The notes: generated from the sequence alone by a model not told the origin. Shown: positions 1 to 9,493, numbered from the stretch's first letter. The stretch is 64,000 nucleotides of DNA from Klebsiella pneumoniae (GCF_000742135.1 NZ_KN046818.1:2090600-2154599); one strand, 5' to 3'. Program-made: numbers and translations.

Positions 1-563
1 CGGCCAGGCTGATCAACCACCTGGATCGGCTGGGCGTGCGTCTGGCCCGGCAGCAGGACAGCCGCTTTTCGCCGCCCTTCAGCACGCTACAGGTGGGCAC
101 CATTCAGGGTGGGGCCGCGCTGAACATCGTTCCGCAGTCCTGCCGCTTTGATTTTGAAATCCGCTACCTGCCGGGGATGCGTCCTGAAGCGGTCACCGAG
201 GCGCTGGCGGCCTACGCCCGCCGCCGACTGCTGCCGGAGATGCGCCGGGTCGGCGGCGGGAGCGACATCCAGTTTCAGCTGTTGAGCCACTACCCGCCGC
301 TGCTCAGCGATCCACAGTCCGACTTCGCCCACTGGCTGGCGCAGTGGTGCGGCAGCGATCGGTTTTCCACCGTGGCGTTCGGCACCGAAGGGGGACTGTT
401 CGATGAGATGGGCGTCGCGACCCTGGTCTGCGGGCCGGGCAGCATGGCCCAGGGCCATAAGGCCGATGAGTACATCAGCATCGACCAGACCGAACGCTGC
501 ATGGCGATGCTGGGCCAGCTTTGCGCCTGGATGCGCGCCGAACCGGCGGAACCGCTTACCTGA
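1..563 (+). CDS. M20-family acetylornithine deacetylase-like hydrolase, 3' part
   Basis: The reading frame is open from the left edge (first full codon at base 3), so the N-terminus lies outside the window. About 187 residues remain. They resemble the C-terminal part of ArgE-type M20 metallopeptidases: a lid-domain segment followed by GTEGG and then GPGSMAQGHKADEYI, where the Glu and the His are expected metal or active-site residues. The family hydrolyses amide bonds of N-acyl amino acids with one or two zinc or cobalt ions in the cytoplasm. The next gene starts 24 bases downstream on the same strand, so it probably ends or continues an operon. It is more likely an ArgE paralogue than the biosynthetic ArgE, since no arg biosynthesis genes are nearby; the true substrate is unknown. 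Confidence 0.75.
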   Translation, partial: ARLINHLDRLGVRLARQQDSRFSPPFSTLQVGTIQGGAALNIVPQSCRFDFEIRYLPGMRPEAVTEALAAYARRRLLPEMRRVGGGSDIQFQLLSHYPPLLSDPQSDFAHWLAQWCGSDRFSTVAFGTEGGLFDEMGVATLVCGPGSMAQGHKADEYISIDQTERCMAMLGQLCAWMRAEPAEPLT

Positions 564-587
564 TCCACCCACACAGGAACCCAAGCG

Positions 588-1406
588 ATGCACAATCAAC
601 ACTCTCCCCATATCGATCAAGCGACTGTCGACCGCTGGCAGGCGGACGGCGTGGTATTACTGAAGGGCGTTTTTACCCACTGGGTCGAGCGCCTCGCCGA
701 GGGGGTCACGGCGCTGATGGCCAGCCCCAGCGAATATGGTCATGCGCGCACGGTGATCCCCAAAGATGGTTCGCGGCCTTTTTTTCAGGATTACTGCAAC
801 TGGGCGCGGATCCCGGCGTTTAGCGAGTTTGTCTTCCAGTCGGCGGCCGCGGAGATCGCCGCGGCGCTTATGCAGTCGCAGACGGCGAAATTTTTCCATG
901 AGCATACGCTGGTCAAACCCGCCGGGGGCAGCACGGTGACTCCCTGGCATCATGACCAGCCTTACTATTGCGTCTCCGGCAGGCAGAACGTCAGCTTCTG
1001 GATCCCGCTGGACCCGGTGGCGGAGGCGACCTCGCTGCGCTGCATTCGCGGGTCGCATCGCTGGGAGGCGGAGTACAGTCCTACCCGTTTCAATGGCACT
1101 AAGCTTTACGAGCACACCCGGTTCAGCGCGCTGCCGGATATCGACGCCCATGAGGACGAGTACGATATCGTCAGCTGGGCGCTGGAGCCGGGGGATGCGG
1201 TGGCCTTCCATTTTCGCACCGTCCATGGCGCCCGCGGCAACCCCGGGGCGCGGGCTCGACGGGTCTTCTCCGCCCGCTGGGTGGGGGATGACGCCGCGTT
1301 TGCCGACCGCGGCGGCGTGACCTCGCCGCCGTTCCCCGAGCTGACCCTGCGGGACGGCGACCCGCTGGATTCCCCACTGTTCCCCCAGGTCTGGCCACCG
1401 GCGTAA
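588..1406 (+). CDS. Phytanoyl-CoA dioxygenase (PhyH) family Fe(II)/2-oxoglutarate oxygenase
   Basis: This 272-residue protein has the double-stranded beta-helix iron site of PhyH-type oxygenases: His121-x-Asp123 in WHHDQPYY, and a distal His213 in TVHGARGN. Arg224 or Arg230 just after is a candidate to bind 2-oxoglutarate. The length is normal for bacterial PhyH proteins. The family hydroxylates unactivated carbons using O2 and 2-oxoglutarate; the substrate cannot be read from sequence. It sits 24 bases after an ArgE-like deacetylase and about 55 bases before an MDR oxidoreductase on the same strand, which suggests a small modification or catabolic pathway. ATG 588 gives the natural N-terminus and follows a purine-rich stretch. 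Confidence 0.8.
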   Translation: MHNQHSPHIDQATVDRWQADGVVLLKGVFTHWVERLAEGVTALMASPSEYGHARTVIPKDGSRPFFQDYCNWARIPAFSEFVFQSAAAEIAAALMQSQTAKFFHEHTLVKPAGGSTVTPWHHDQPYYCVSGRQNVSFWIPLDPVAEATSLRCIRGSHRWEAEYSPTRFNGTKLYEHTRFSALPDIDAHEDEYDIVSWALEPGDAVAFHFRTVHGARGNPGARARRVFSARWVGDDAAFADRGGVTSPPFPELTLRDGDPLDSPLFPQVWPPA

Positions 1407-1461
1407 GCGGCTTCGGACGGGATCTGCTATGATCCCGACTTTCGTTGTCTGGAGCCAGTCG

Positions 1462-2412
1462 ATGTTCAACGACGCCATTGTTTATGACCGCTACGGGCCG
1501 CCGTCCGCGGTGCTAACGCTGAAACGCCTGCCGCTGGCGCCGCTGGCGGGCGGACGGGTGCGGGTCAGGATGCGCTTTGCCCCGGTGAATCCTTCGGATC
1601 TGATCCCCGTGACCGGCGCCTATCGCCATCGCACCCGACTGCCGGCCGTCGCCGGCTATGAAGGCCTTGGCGAGGTGGTCGCCGCGCCATACGGCAGCCG
1701 GCTGTGCGCGGGCCAGCGGGTGCTACCTCTTCGCGGAGGCGGCACCTGGCAGCGGTTTATCGATCTGGATGAGACCTGGCTGGTGCCGGTGCCGCCGGCG
1801 GTTGACGATCTGCTGGCCGCACGCGGGTATATCAATCCGCTGACGGCTATGCTGATGCTCAAGCGCTGGCCGGTTGCCGGAAAACACCTCGTGCTGACCG
1901 CGGCATCGTCCTCCTGCGCCAGTCTGCTGGGACAGTGGGCGCTGGCGATGGGCGCCCGCTCGGTGAGCGGGATTATTCGCTCGCCGCAGCATCGGGCGCG
2001 CCTGGAACAGGTCGGGATCTATCCGATCCTCGATACCGACCGGGCGCTGATGGAGAAGGTCAGCCAGCACAGCGATCTGGTGTTTGACGCGGTGGGCGGC
2101 GAACTGGCGAATACGCTGCTGTCGGTGCTGCCCGGGTCGTCGACCCTGATCTCCTATGGGCTGTTATCCGGGCGGCCGCTGACCCAGACGAGCGGTAGCG
2201 CGACGGTGCGCAAGTTTCATCTGCGGGAGGCGCTGCCAACACTCAGCGTGGCGGCGTGGCGGGCAGCGTTCGACGAAATCTGGCAGCGCCTGCCGACGAC
2301 CTCCCAGCCGCCGGCCCAGCGTATAGCGTTGAACGACTGGCGGGAGGCGATTGCCGCCGCCGGCCAGCCGGGAAGAGGCGGTAAGATCCTGCTGGATTTC
2401 ACCGCTGGTTAA
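1462..2412 (+). CDS. Zinc-independent MDR oxidoreductase (2-enoyl thioester reductase-like)
   Basis: A 316-residue medium-chain dehydrogenase/reductase. The N-terminal GroES-like domain carries PVNPSDLIPVTGAY and VAGYEGLGEVV, typical of the quinone reductase and 2-enoyl reductase branch. The structural and catalytic zinc cysteines of alcohol dehydrogenases are absent. A Rossmann fold follows around AASSSCASLLGQWALAMGA, suggesting NADPH. An ATG at 1429 is also in frame, but the one at 1462 has GGAG seven bases before it, so I use it. The family reduces activated C=C bonds of enones, quinones or enoyl thioesters. The PhyH and deacetylase genes upstream are likely co-transcribed. It ends two bases before the convergent maoA stop codon. 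Confidence 0.75.
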   Translation: MFNDAIVYDRYGPPSAVLTLKRLPLAPLAGGRVRVRMRFAPVNPSDLIPVTGAYRHRTRLPAVAGYEGLGEVVAAPYGSRLCAGQRVLPLRGGGTWQRFIDLDETWLVPVPPAVDDLLAARGYINPLTAMLMLKRWPVAGKHLVLTAASSSCASLLGQWALAMGARSVSGIIRSPQHRARLEQVGIYPILDTDRALMEKVSQHSDLVFDAVGGELANTLLSVLPGSSTLISYGLLSGRPLTQTSGSATVRKFHLREALPTLSVAAWRAAFDEIWQRLPTTSQPPAQRIALNDWREAIAAAGQPGRGGKILLDFTAG

Positions 2413-2414
2413 GA

Positions 2415-4682
2415 TTACTTTTTCTTTTCGCCCAGAGTAGGGGTTTCGTCAAAGAAGTTCCACGGCTTGAGCAGCGCGTGCGCCCACTCGGTCGGCATGA
2501 TCGGCCACTCTTCGGCGCGCGCCACGTGGGTGGTGCCGGTGGTGATCCACACGACGTCATCGTGGTTAGTCAGCGACTCATCATCCTTCGCGTACTGGCC
2601 CAGGCCGGTATCGTGGGCGGAACGGTTCGGGTATTTCCCTTCCGGATATCGCTCTGTCGGGTGGTAGCGCGTCACCCACAGCTGTTTATCCATAAAGCTC
2701 AGGCGATGATATATCCACTCGTCCGGGGCGAATTTGGCACCGGTCGCCGCCGGGTGCGTGCCGCCGGCGTAAGGGATAATCTGGTATGAGACCGGGTTGC
2801 CCATGCGGTTCTCTTTGCTGGTGTTGCTCAGCAGGCGGATAGTGCCCGGGTCGAATTTCTGCGCCGCTTTCTGCTCGCTATCGATTGTGTACTGATTCAC
2901 CTGCATGGTGCTGGTGCGCGGGCCGCCGGCGGTGTTGGGCTTCACTTCAGGATCCATCGCCACCAGGGTGTTGTTCTCGCCGTCCACATCGAGGTCGAGG
3001 CGGAAGTTATAGATGTGCTGGTGAGTGGTGCCGACAATATTATGGTCGATCAACGTTCCGTAGCGGGTATCCTCTTTGGCACTGGGGTCATGCATGGTCT
3101 TCGCCAGCACGCCTTTCACCGCTTCAATGCCGGTGGCGCCGGCATCGATACCGATGGTGCCGTTGTCGTGGAACACCCAGTCAAAGATATAGTCGTAGTT
3201 GCCGACGGTGCTGATCCAGCGTACCACCAGTTCCCGGCGTTCGGTGCTGACGTTGGGTTTGCCCATCTCCAGGTGCTTATACTCAGGCCCGGCATAGCGT
3301 TCGAATATGGCCACCGCGCCTGGAATAGTGGTTGGTTTGCCGGTGTAATCGGCGATAGTTTCGTCCAGCAGTACCGCATTTGACGGCGCATCTTTACCGC
3401 GTACAATCGGCGAGGTCAGGGTGCCCATGCCATAATCGCCGGAGTCCAGATAGGCTTTGAAATACCAGCCGACGTCCGGGTCGCCGTAGGGGACGATCAT
3501 CCCGCCCAGGGAACCTTCATACATCACCTGGCGTTTTGTGCCGTTATCGTTGTAAGTCACCGTTGAGAGGATTGGCCCGACGCGCGAGTTCAGGCGCAGA
3601 TGAAAATCCCAGTTCTGCCAGTGAATGGTATCGCCGGTGATCGTGTAGTTTTTGCCTTCCGGTTCGGTTATCTCCAGCGGTTTCACCGCCGGGGCGTTGC
3701 GGTCGCGACCATCATACGGACGGGGCTCCATTGGGACCGGGATCACCGGACCTTCTTCGATTTTGATGATTTTCTTCGCTTCAAGGTCGACCACCGCCAC
3801 CAGGTTTTCAATCGGGTGCGCCCAGTAGTTGCCGTCGCCGGTATCCAGATAACTGACCACCTTCAGCAGACGCGCATCCTGCTGCAGGCCATCTTTGCCA
3901 TCAAAAAAGCCAACGGTGAGCGGGGTGGTGACCACTTTGCCAGGATCGGTAATACCGTGCTTTTTCAGCACCTCAGCGAATTCGCTGCTGATATTGATGA
4001 TGTTCTGCACGCTGACAAAATCATCGAGCAGCACCATCCCGTGGGCGCCTTTGATCGGCGTCCAGGAAAGGATTTTTTTGTTTTGCAGATCGACCACGGC
4101 TTCAATGACGTGTTTGCCATCGAGCATCACCACATCGGCAGTGCGGGGAGCATCGACCGGCGTTCCCTGCAGGGCAAAGGCCCATACCGCCGCCTTGTCC
4201 GGCTCGTGTAAGGAAATCTCAGTAAAGCGGGTATTCGGCTGAAACTCCGGCGCGGTTTTGACAATGGTCACCGCTTCACTGATTTCCGCCGCCGAGAGCG
4301 AGTTTAACGGGTGCGGGCGCTTTTCCACCTGGAAGGTCTGATCGAGACCGGACTGGAAGACATCGTTGATAAAGGTATCGGAAACCCAGGCTTTACCTTC
4401 CTTCATTACCACAGGCACCTGTAGGTCAAGGGATTTACCGTTGACGATCGCCGTTTTGGCGCCGGGCTTTACTTTGACGTAAGCGCCGTCTTTTATCAGG
4501 GTGAACATTTGCGCGTAGTCATCCCACTGCACATCGGCGCCGAATTCCTGCAGCGTTTTATCCAGCGGTACCATGTGGGCTTCGCTACCGTGAGCGAAGA
4601 CCGGTGATTGCCAGGCGCAAACCACCGCCACGGCCAGCGCCAGCGCGGTTTTACGAGGAGAAAATTTCAAGCCGTTTGCCAT
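2415..4682 (-). CDS. maoA: Periplasmic copper-containing primary-amine oxidase (MaoA/TynA)
   Basis: This 755-residue enzyme oxidises tyramine, phenethylamine and dopamine to aldehydes with release of NH3 and H2O2. It has a signal peptide ending near VFAHG, so it is periplasmic. Tyr496 in TVGNYDYIF is the precursor of the topaquinone cofactor. YLDSGDYGMG holds the expected catalytic Asp, HQH in TTHQHIYNF supplies two copper ligands, and a late His in TTGTTHVARA is the likely third. Length and sequence agree with the Klebsiella MaoA / E. coli TynA family, whose homodimers have N-terminal D1-D3 domains and a large catalytic domain. It points the same way as paaZ upstream but is separated by 476 bases with a terminator-like hairpin, so it probably has its own promoter. 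Confidence 0.95.
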   Translation of the reverse strand: MANGLKFSPRKTALALAVAVVCAWQSPVFAHGSEAHMVPLDKTLQEFGADVQWDDYAQMFTLIKDGAYVKVKPGAKTAIVNGKSLDLQVPVVMKEGKAWVSDTFINDVFQSGLDQTFQVEKRPHPLNSLSAAEISEAVTIVKTAPEFQPNTRFTEISLHEPDKAAVWAFALQGTPVDAPRTADVVMLDGKHVIEAVVDLQNKKILSWTPIKGAHGMVLLDDFVSVQNIINISSEFAEVLKKHGITDPGKVVTTPLTVGFFDGKDGLQQDARLLKVVSYLDTGDGNYWAHPIENLVAVVDLEAKKIIKIEEGPVIPVPMEPRPYDGRDRNAPAVKPLEITEPEGKNYTITGDTIHWQNWDFHLRLNSRVGPILSTVTYNDNGTKRQVMYEGSLGGMIVPYGDPDVGWYFKAYLDSGDYGMGTLTSPIVRGKDAPSNAVLLDETIADYTGKPTTIPGAVAIFERYAGPEYKHLEMGKPNVSTERRELVVRWISTVGNYDYIFDWVFHDNGTIGIDAGATGIEAVKGVLAKTMHDPSAKEDTRYGTLIDHNIVGTTHQHIYNFRLDLDVDGENNTLVAMDPEVKPNTAGGPRTSTMQVNQYTIDSEQKAAQKFDPGTIRLLSNTSKENRMGNPVSYQIIPYAGGTHPAATGAKFAPDEWIYHRLSFMDKQLWVTRYHPTERYPEGKYPNRSAHDTGLGQYAKDDESLTNHDDVVWITTGTTHVARAEEWPIMPTEWAHALLKPWNFFDETPTLGEKKK

Positions 4683-4818
4683 TGTGACCTCATCTTATTG
4701 TTGTGTTGTCTCTTGCCGCTGCGAATGTCGGCTTTGTCATCCTTAAGCTACCAGCCAGCGGCGCCGGGGCGTTTGTTTGCTTTTGCCAGCTTGTTTGTCA
4801 GTTTTGCCAGACGGGCGT

Positions 4819-4842
4819 AAAAAATGCCTCCGCAGAGGCATT
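4819..4842 (-). terminator. Rho-independent terminator upstream of maoA
   Basis: An 8-bp perfect stem, AATGCCTC / GAGGCATT with loop CGCA, is followed on the minus strand by six T residues. It would stop transcription coming from paaZ before maoA and so separates the two genes into different transcripts. Confidence 0.7.
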
Positions 4843-4864
4843 GAGAACGTGCGCTGATTTTTTT

Positions 4865-4895
4865 GCCGGGTGGCGGCTGACGCCTTACCCGGCCT
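4865..4895. repeat. REP element
   Basis: GCCGGG at 4865 and CCCGGC at 4888 flank GTGGCGGCTGACGCCTTA-type sequence, the arrangement of enterobacterial repetitive extragenic palindromes. Related units occur at 23835, 40811, 40893, 60305 and 60375 in this window. Confidence 0.8.
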
Positions 4896-4955
4896 GGGGT
4901 CCGTGCGGCCTGCCGTTAATTTATTCACCATTCTTGCTGGCCCGAGCCCGGGGGT

Positions 4956-4987
4956 ACAGGGGGCGGCGGCGACTGGCCGCCCCCTGT
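4956..4987. repeat. GC-rich perfect inverted repeat
   Basis: ACAGGGGGCGGC (4956-4967) pairs exactly with GCCGCCCCCTGT (4976-4987) around an 8-base loop. It lies about 170 bases after the paaZ stop. There is no T tract on either side, so it may stabilise the paaZ mRNA end or assist termination. Confidence 0.6.
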
Positions 4988-5158
4988 GCGCTCCCTGCGC
5001 TATGCCAGGCATAACGCAGACGATTAACCGGGAGCGCAATGTGCGCTGAAGCCACGGATAACATAAAGGACTTCCCGGGGCGAAACCGTTGCAAACCGAT
5101 TGCAGTATCAATGGCTAAAGGGTCGGCCAACAGAGCGCCAGCGGTCTATTTTTCGCTA

Positions 5159-7204
5159 TCACGCCGGGAAATCTCCCTGTTGACGCGCCACCAGGGTCAG
5201 AATGGAATACAGCGCCACCGCCTGCTGGTGCTGATTGAAAATCTCCACCGCCCATTCCACCACGCCGGTGGCTTTCTCATCGGCGCTGCGCTGACGTTTG
5301 ACCGTTTTCCGCTTACAGGTGAGGCGAACCTGAATGGTGTCGCCCGGTTTGACCGGCTCAATAAAGCGCAGGTTTTCCATGCCGTAGTTGGCGATAACCG
5401 GCCCGACGCCGGCATCGACGAACAGCCCGGCCGCGGCGGAGATCAGGAAATAGCCGTGGACCACCCGCTCGCCAAAAATCGACTCGGCGGCGGCGATTTT
5501 GTCCATATGCGCGTAGAAATGATCGCCGCTCAGGCAGGCGAAGTTAACGATATCCGCTTCGGTCAGGGTTCGGCGCGGGGTTAATAAGCTGTCGCCAGGC
5601 TGAATCTCTTCGAAATATTTGCGGAACGGGTGAATACGGTCTTCGTTCACCTGGGCGCCGCGCACCCACTGTTGACCGATGGTCGCCAGCATCGTTGGGC
5701 TGCCCTGGACCGCGGTACGCTGCATATAGTGTTTCACCGAACGCAGCCCGCCAAGCTCTTCTCCGCCGCCAGCGCGGCCGGGGCCGCCGTGCACCAGCTG
5801 CGGCAACGGCGAACCGTGGCCGGTTGATTCTGCGGAGGATGCTTCATTCAGTATCTGAATACGGCCATGGGCGCGGGCGGCGCCGAGGATAAACTCACGC
5901 GCCAGCTCGCCGCTGGCGGTGACCAGCGTCCCCGCCAGACTGCCGCCGCCGGCGCGCGCCAGCGTCAGCGCATGCTGGCGGTCGCGATACGGCATCAGCG
6001 TCGCCACCGGACCAAAAGCTTCAATGGCGTGAACCGCCGGCGTTTCATCCGGCTGTGAGCAGTACAACAGGGTCGGCGGGAAAAATGCGCCGGCCGCGCT
6101 GAGGTCCGCCTCTCCACCGAGCAGTACTTCGCAGCCAGCGGCTATCAGCTTATTGACGCTCTCCTGTACGTCCTGACGCTGTTCGCTATTAACCAGGGCC
6201 CCCATCTTAACGCCCTCCTGCGCAGGGTCACCGACGGTTACTTTATGCAGGCGGGAGATCAGTGCATCGCTAACCGCATTAATCTGAGCCAGTGGCACAA
6301 TGATTCTGCGGATAGCGGTACATTTTTGCCCGGCTTTCGCCGTCATCTCGCGGACCACTTCCCGAATAAACAGCGCGAATTCCGGTTGCTCCGGAGTGAC
6401 GTCTTCGCCTAACACGCAGCAGTTGAGTGAATCTGCTTCCATGGTAAAGGGAATGGATTTGGCTACCAGGTTAGGGTGCGCCCGTAGCTGCTGGCCGGTG
6501 GCGGCTGACCCGGTAAAGGTAACCACGTCCTGGCTATCGAGGTGGTCGAGCAGATCGCCCGCGCCGCCGCAAATCAGGCTGATGGCGCCCTCCGGCACCA
6601 GGCCGCTGTCGACAATCGCTTTCACCATTGCCTGGGTGAGCTGGGCGGTAGCGGTTGCCGGTTTAATGATAGCCGGCATACCGGCAAGCCACGTGGGCGC
6701 CAGTTTTTCCAGCATTCCCCAGCAGGGGAAGTTGAAGGCGTTGATATGGACGGCGACGCCTGATTTTGATGTCAGCACATGACGCGCGGCAAAACCGCCC
6801 TGTTTGGAGAGCGGGATGAGCTCGTCTTCCGGCCACAGGATATCGTCCGGTAATTCTTGACTACCGAGCCCGGCATAGGTGAAAAGGGTACCGATACCGC
6901 CTTCAATATCCACCCAACTGTCGGCGCGAGTGGCGCCGGTTTGCGCGGAGATGGCGTAGAACTGGTCATTCTGCTCCAGCAGGTGTTTCGCCACCGCTTT
7001 CAGCATCGCGCTGCGTTCAATAAAGGTCATCGCCTGCAGGGCTTTACCACCGCGCTCAATCGCGAAGCGGCGCGCCTGCGCCATATCCAGGCCTTCACTG
7101 GTCACCTCCCAAAGCGCCGCGCCGGTGATGGCGTGATGGATAGTACGGGCGCGGCCCCGGCCGGTCTGCCAGGCGCCGGATAAGTAGCTGGCTAACTGCT
7201 GCAT
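5159..7204 (-). CDS. paaZ: Oxepin-CoA hydrolase / 3-oxo-5,6-dehydrosuberyl-CoA semialdehyde dehydrogenase
   Basis: A bifunctional 681-residue enzyme that opens the oxepin-CoA ring and oxidises the resulting semialdehyde, a central step in aerobic phenylacetate breakdown. Residues 1-500 form an aldehyde dehydrogenase domain with catalytic Cys295 in [10 protein letters not shown]. Residues from about 520 form an (R)-hydratase/MaoC hot-dog domain with Asp561 and His566 in SGDHFYAH. Both active sites are intact and the residue numbers match those of E. coli PaaZ. It is transcribed away from paaA across a 286-base promoter region, as in E. coli. Older literature calls Klebsiella homologues MaoC. 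Confidence 0.96.
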   Translation of the reverse strand: MQQLASYLSGAWQTGRGRARTIHHAITGAALWEVTSEGLDMAQARRFAIERGGKALQAMTFIERSAMLKAVAKHLLEQNDQFYAISAQTGATRADSWVDIEGGIGTLFTYAGLGSQELPDDILWPEDELIPLSKQGGFAARHVLTSKSGVAVHINAFNFPCWGMLEKLAPTWLAGMPAIIKPATATAQLTQAMVKAIVDSGLVPEGAISLICGGAGDLLDHLDSQDVVTFTGSAATGQQLRAHPNLVAKSIPFTMEADSLNCCVLGEDVTPEQPEFALFIREVVREMTAKAGQKCTAIRRIIVPLAQINAVSDALISRLHKVTVGDPAQEGVKMGALVNSEQRQDVQESVNKLIAAGCEVLLGGEADLSAAGAFFPPTLLYCSQPDETPAVHAIEAFGPVATLMPYRDRQHALTLARAGGGSLAGTLVTASGELAREFILGAARAHGRIQILNEASSAESTGHGSPLPQLVHGGPGRAGGGEELGGLRSVKHYMQRTAVQGSPTMLATIGQQWVRGAQVNEDRIHPFRKYFEEIQPGDSLLTPRRTLTEADIVNFACLSGDHFYAHMDKIAAAESIFGERVVHGYFLISAAAGLFVDAGVGPVIANYGMENLRFIEPVKPGDTIQVRLTCKRKTVKRQRSADEKATGVVEWAVEIFNQHQQAVALYSILTLVARQQGDFPA

Positions 7205-7490
7205 CGCAAATCTCCAAATGTGTTACGTGTGATATCTATAAATAGTTCTTTTATGAATCATAAAATGCAAGCCCGTATTTAATAAATTATTAACATTGTG
7301 ATCGCGATGGCGTTACGTCTTATGCTTAACTTACTGTATTAATTGTGGTTTACAAAAGGTTTTGCGGAGATTATCACAAAAAGAGCAAACAAAATTTGTG
7401 GTTTTATTTAACCAATATGTAACCTTCAATAAACAAAGCGATTCACATAAATGTTTTTGTTGTGAATATCGGAATCATAAAGGTGATGAC
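7205..7490. promoter_or_regulatory. Divergent paaZ / paaA promoter region
   Basis: An AT-rich 286-base spacer between the divergent paa transcription units. It contains an 11-bp symmetrical motif (7252-7262) shared with the paaX upstream region, and GGAATCATAAAGG (7471-7483) just before the paaA start that shares its ATCATAAAGG-like part. In E. coli this region is controlled by PaaX (relieved by phenylacetyl-CoA), CRP and IHF. The sites here are inferred, not proven. Confidence 0.6.
7251..7263. promoter_or_regulatory. Candidate PaaX operator (paaZ side)
   Basis: TTATGAATCATAA is a near-perfect palindrome about 50 bases before the paaZ start. Its inner 11 bases recur, reverse-complemented, before paaX (17080-17090). 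The TGATTC core is what is reported for PaaX targets in E. coli; assignment is by position and sequence only. Confidence 0.45.
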
Positions 7491-8420
7491 GTGACAGAAG
7501 AACAACGCTTTGACCAGCGCATCGCGCAGGAAACGGCCATCGAACCGCAGGACTGGATGCCGGATGCCTACCGTAAGACCTTGATTCGGCAGATAGGCCA
7601 GCACGCGCACTCGGAGATCGTCGGCATGCTGCCGGAAGGCAACTGGATCACCCGCGCGCCGACGCTGCGCCGCAAAGCGATCCTGTTGGCTAAGGTACAG
7701 GATGAGGCTGGACACGGGCTGTATCTCTATAGCGCCGCGGAAACCCTTGGCTGCGCCCGGGAAGACCTGTATCAGAAGATGCTCGACGGGCAGATGAAAT
7801 ACTCCTCCATTTTTAACTACCCGACCCTCAGCTGGGCGGATATCGGCGTGATCGGCTGGCTGGTCGATGGCGCGGCCATCGTCAACCAGGTGGCGCTGTG
7901 CCGGACCTCCTACGGCCCCTATGCCCGGGCGATGGTCAAAATCTGCAAAGAAGAGAGCTTTCACCAGCGTCAGGGATTTGAAGCCTGCATGGCGCTGGCG
8001 CAGGGCAATGACGCGCAGCGGCAGATGCTGCAGGACGCCATTAACCGCTTCTGGTGGCCGGCGCTGATGATGTTTGGCCCCAACGACGACAACTCGCCGA
8101 ACAGCGCCCGCAGCATGGCGTGGAAAATCAAACTGCACTCCAACGACGAGCTACGTCAGCGCTTCGTCGATAACACCGTGCCGCAGGTAGAGATCCTCGG
8201 TATGACCGTCCCGGACCCGGATTTGCAGTTTGATGAAGCCAGCGGCCACTACCGCTTCGGCGAAATCGACTGGCAGGAATTTAACGAGGTGATTAGCGGC
8301 CGTGGCATTTGCAATCACGAGCGGCTGGCCGCCAAGCGTAAGGCCTGGGAAGAGGGCGAGTGGGTGCGCGAGGCCGCGCTGGCCCATGCGCAAAAACAGC
8401 AGGCCCGCAGCGCGGCATGA
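7491..8420 (+). CDS. paaA: Phenylacetyl-CoA 1,2-epoxidase, catalytic subunit A
   Basis: The oxygenase alpha subunit of the PaaABCE monooxygenase, which epoxidises the ring of phenylacetyl-CoA. It is a ferritin-like di-iron protein: [11 protein letters not shown] and [12 protein letters not shown] carry the paired E-x-x-H metal motifs. From GTG 7491 it is 309 residues, the length of E. coli PaaA, and begins [20 protein letters not shown] like that protein; AAGGTGATGA precedes it. The frame stays open 129 bases upstream to 7362, but that AT-rich stretch is promoter, so I reject the longer start. First gene of the paaABCDEFGHIJK operon. Confidence 0.97.
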   Translation: MTEEQRFDQRIAQETAIEPQDWMPDAYRKTLIRQIGQHAHSEIVGMLPEGNWITRAPTLRRKAILLAKVQDEAGHGLYLYSAAETLGCAREDLYQKMLDGQMKYSSIFNYPTLSWADIGVIGWLVDGAAIVNQVALCRTSYGPYARAMVKICKEESFHQRQGFEACMALAQGNDAQRQMLQDAINRFWWPALMMFGPNDDNSPNSARSMAWKIKLHSNDELRQRFVDNTVPQVEILGMTVPDPDLQFDEASGHYRFGEIDWQEFNEVISGRGICNHERLAAKRKAWEEGEWVREAALAHAQKQQARSAA

Positions 8421-8431
8421 GGAGAGACAAC

Positions 8432-8719
8432 ATGAGCAAAGTTTACTGGCCGTTATATGAAGTGTTCGTTCGCAGCAAACAGGGGTTATCCCATCGTCAC
8501 GTCGGCAGTCTGCACGCCGCCGATGATCAAATGGCGCTGGAGAATGCCCGCGATGCCTATACCCGCCGCAGCGAAGGCTGCTCAATTTGGGTGGTGAAGG
8601 CCAGCGAAATCGTTGCTTCGCAGCCGGAAGAGCGCGGCGAATTCTTCGACCCGGCGGAAAGCAAAGTCTACCGTCATCCGACTTTCTATACCGTGCCGGA
8701 TGGCATGGAACATATGTGA
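8432..8719 (+). CDS. paaB: Phenylacetyl-CoA epoxidase subunit B
   Basis: A 95-residue protein that bridges PaaAC dimers in the epoxidase complex and is needed for activity. It starts MSKVYWPLYEVFVRSKQG and matches the E. coli family closely in length and sequence. ATG 8432 has GGAGAGA upstream and lies 11 bases after the paaA stop. An in-frame ATG-like start at 8360 lies inside paaA and is ignored. Translationally close to paaC, which begins 7 bases later. Confidence 0.95.
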   Translation: MSKVYWPLYEVFVRSKQGLSHRHVGSLHAADDQMALENARDAYTRRSEGCSIWVVKASEIVASQPEERGEFFDPAESKVYRHPTFYTVPDGMEHM

Positions 8720-8726
8720 GGCGGCG

Positions 8727-9482
8727 ATGAATATCCCTAACCCCGTAGCCACCTACGCCCTGCGGCTTGGCGACAATGGTCTGGTTCTGGCCCAGCGTTT
8801 AGGCGCCTGGTGCGGCCATGCTCCCGAGCTCGAGATCGATCTTGCGCTGGCCAACATCGGCCTCGACCTGCTCGGCCAGGCGCGCAATTTTTTAAGCTAT
8901 GCCGCCGAGCTTAACGGCTGCGGCGACGAAGATACGCTGGCTTTTGGTCGCGATGAGCGCCAGTACAGCAACCTGCTGCTGGTGGAGCAGCCAAACGGCA
9001 ATTTTGCCGACACCATCGCCCGCCAGTTCTTTATCGATGTCTGGCACGTCGCCCTGTACAGCCGGCTGGTGAACAGCCGCGACGCGCAGCTGGCGGCCAT
9101 TGCCGCCAAAGGGCTGAAAGAGGTGCGTTACCACCTGCGCTTCAGCCGCGGCTGGCTGGAGCGTCTGGGTAACGGCACCGAGTTATCAAATCGCAAAATG
9201 CAGCAGGCGGTCGACAATCTGTGGCGCTTCACCGGCGAACTGTTCCTTGCCGATGAAGTGGAGCTCAGCCTGGTTGAGCAGGGTATTGCGGTTGATCCGC
9301 GTGAGCTTCAGGCCGAATGGCAAAGCGCGGTACACACGGCGCTGCTCGACTCCGGCTTACAAATCCCGCAGGAAGCGGCCTTCCGCAGCGGCGGCAAACA
9401 GGGGCTGCACAGTGAACATCTCGGCCCGCTGCTGGCGGAGATGCAATATCTGCAGCGTTCGCATCCCGGACTGCAGTGGTAA
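8727..9482 (+). CDS. paaC: Phenylacetyl-CoA epoxidase structural subunit C
   Basis: A 251-residue ferritin-like paralogue of PaaA that forms the stable heterodimeric core of the epoxidase but lacks a complete di-iron site. It starts MNIPNPVATYALRLGDNGLV at ATG 8727, preceded by GTGAGGCGGCG. Length is within three residues of the E. coli protein. It follows paaB by 7 bases and precedes paaD by 11, consistent with one transcript. Confidence 0.95.
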   Translation: MNIPNPVATYALRLGDNGLVLAQRLGAWCGHAPELEIDLALANIGLDLLGQARNFLSYAAELNGCGDEDTLAFGRDERQYSNLLLVEQPNGNFADTIARQFFIDVWHVALYSRLVNSRDAQLAAIAAKGLKEVRYHLRFSRGWLERLGNGTELSNRKMQQAVDNLWRFTGELFLADEVELSLVEQGIAVDPRELQAEWQSAVHTALLDSGLQIPQEAAFRSGGKQGLHSEHLGPLLAEMQYLQRSHPGLQW

Positions 9483-9493
9483 GTGAGGTGACT

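Larger units (their letters stand above)
4683..5158. other. Intergenic region between paaZ and maoA
   Basis: No convincing gene is present. It holds, from left to right, the presumed maoA promoter, a rho-independent terminator on the minus strand (4819-4842), a REP element (4865-4895) and a long GC-rich perfect hairpin (4956-4987). Short open frames here on both strands lack ribosome sites and homology that I recognise. Confidence 0.6.

Noticed and set aside
7362-7490. Upstream extension of the paaA frame to 7362 (352 residues).
   Set aside because: The extra 43 codons are AT-rich promoter sequence, and starting at GTG 7491 gives the exact E. coli length with a ribosome site.
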